This document shows, in pieces, positions 63,530 through 64,000 of a stretch of DNA of 64,000 nt. The stretch lies in contig NZ_FOQL01000001.1 in assembly GCF_900113745.1 (NCBI RefSeq), positions 1,116,001-1,180,000 of the forward strand, given 5' to 3'. Numbering within the stretch: the first letter of the stretch is position 1; each line of letters begins with the position of its first letter. A program made the position numbers and the translations under genes. Source of the stretch: Pseudomonas guineae (GTDB taxonomy: Bacteria; Pseudomonadota; Gammaproteobacteria; Pseudomonadales; Pseudomonadaceae). The notes under the pieces were generated by a model. It ran no database searches, was not told the DNA's origin, and worked only from the letters and a program-made list of their open reading frames with translations.

Positions 63530-64000
63530 TTAAGAGCGCTCCTTAAGGGACAGACTACGCGGCCGCTCTAACCAGCCACCCTCGCCATCCGGAACAATTT
63601 CCATTACATCAACCCTTGATTCGTCAATGGCAAGTATCCGGCCATGATTACGGCCTAGATAGTCACCGACTCGAACCCGATGGACACCCCCTGCACCACT
63701 CACAAGGGCAAAAGCGCCGGAATCATTCGCCAAGGTACCGACCATGACAAACGTTTCTATATTAAAACCTTCAAGAAATTGTTTTGTGCGTGCCTCATCA
63801 GGCTTTACGTCTTTAGAGCCCTTTTGCCTATCAGCCATCTCCAATTTAACCGGCGGCTGAAACGGACTTCTCAGCGCAGCAGCGCTGTAGGTAAAGCTCT
63901 CATAAGGCTGAAATGTTGGCAGTGGCTCAATCTCACCCTTAGGACGCGCACGCACTTCGTCCATATAGGCTTGAAGATCAGAAAAACCGCCATGACTATC
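63530..64000 (-). CDS. pilP: PilP, type IV pilus inner-membrane lipoprotein (5' end outside window)
   Basis: The frame enters at 64000 reading DSHGGFSDLQAYMDEVRARP and continues to a stop at 63530, 156 residues seen. The C-terminal part (FNIETFVMVGTLANDSGAFA, GVHRVRVGDYLGRNHGRI) is the beta-sandwich domain of PilP that links the PilNO complex to PilQ. The lipoprotein signal lies beyond the window. The in-frame ATG at 63964 is internal and not the start. Directly upstream of pilQ, as in pilMNOPQ operons. Confidence 0.95.
   Translation of the reverse strand, partial: DSHGGFSDLQAYMDEVRARPKGEIEPLPTFQPYESFTYSAAALRSPFQPPVKLEMADRQKGSKDVKPDEARTKQFLEGFNIETFVMVGTLANDSGAFALVSGAGGVHRVRVGDYLGRNHGRILAIDESRVDVMEIVPDGEGGWLERPRSLSLKERS

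Noticed and set aside
63962..63964. ATG at 63964 as the pilP start
   Set aside because: Coding sequence typical of PilP (GGFSDLQAY) continues upstream to the window edge, so the true start is outside.

Overview
The window is a GC-rich Pseudomonas chromosome segment. From memory, the gene order follows the P. aeruginosa PAO1 block around PA5004-PA5041: LPS core genes, ilvE, glnE, aceEF, dipA, msrA, acyl-CoA dehydrogenase, cvrA, mscK, selO, metY, uspO, a parA-like gene, hemE, gltDB, a damX-like gene, aroBK, pilQP. Small differences (an inserted PadR/oxidoreductase pair, an ammonia lyase with a broken partner, extra glycosyltransferases) indicate a species other than P. aeruginosa. No tRNA, rRNA, CRISPR array or insertion sequence was seen. 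Coordinates include stop codons.

Region 1 (1-11.7 kb, minus strand) is an LPS core operon read waaF-waaC-waaG-waaP, then three more WaaP-like kinases, a carbamoyltransferase and three glycosyltransferases. Most neighbours overlap by 1-4 nt (TGATG or ATGA), so translation is probably coupled. One kinase is a fused double kinase and one lacks the catalytic Asp.

Region 2 (11.8-20.4 kb) has ilvE and glnE on minus and aceE-aceF on plus. The glnE/aceE gap carries two GntR-type operator palindromes; aceF ends in a strong terminator.

Region 3 (20.4-30.5 kb) has a secreted hypothetical protein, dipA (c-di-GMP phosphodiesterase with degenerate GGDEF), msrA, a divergent FAD oxidoreductase/PadR pair with two palindromic operators, a membrane-anchored glutamate-synthase-like FMN protein, rlmJ and a nitronate monooxygenase.

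Region 4 (30.5-47.8 kb) holds metabolic, transport and stress genes: acyl-CoA dehydrogenase, K+/H+ antiporter, MscK channel, SelO, YgeA-like racemase, SLC13 transporter, MetY, TrxC (its RBS lies in a 14-bp inverted repeat), a hotdog thioesterase, UspA with an Anr-like box, a periplasmic binding protein, a ParA-like ATPase and a small lipoprotein. Two copies of a REP/MITE-like repeat lie here.

Region 5 (47.8-51.9 kb) has an aryl-polyene-type aromatic amino acid lyase followed by a broken thioesterase, bracketed by two strong hairpin terminators, then hemE and a four-repeat DUF347 membrane protein.

Region 6 (51.9-64 kb, minus) is the conserved run pilP-pilQ-aroK-aroB-damX-like-gltB-gltD: type IV pilus secretin, shikimate pathway, cell-division SPOR protein and glutamate synthase.
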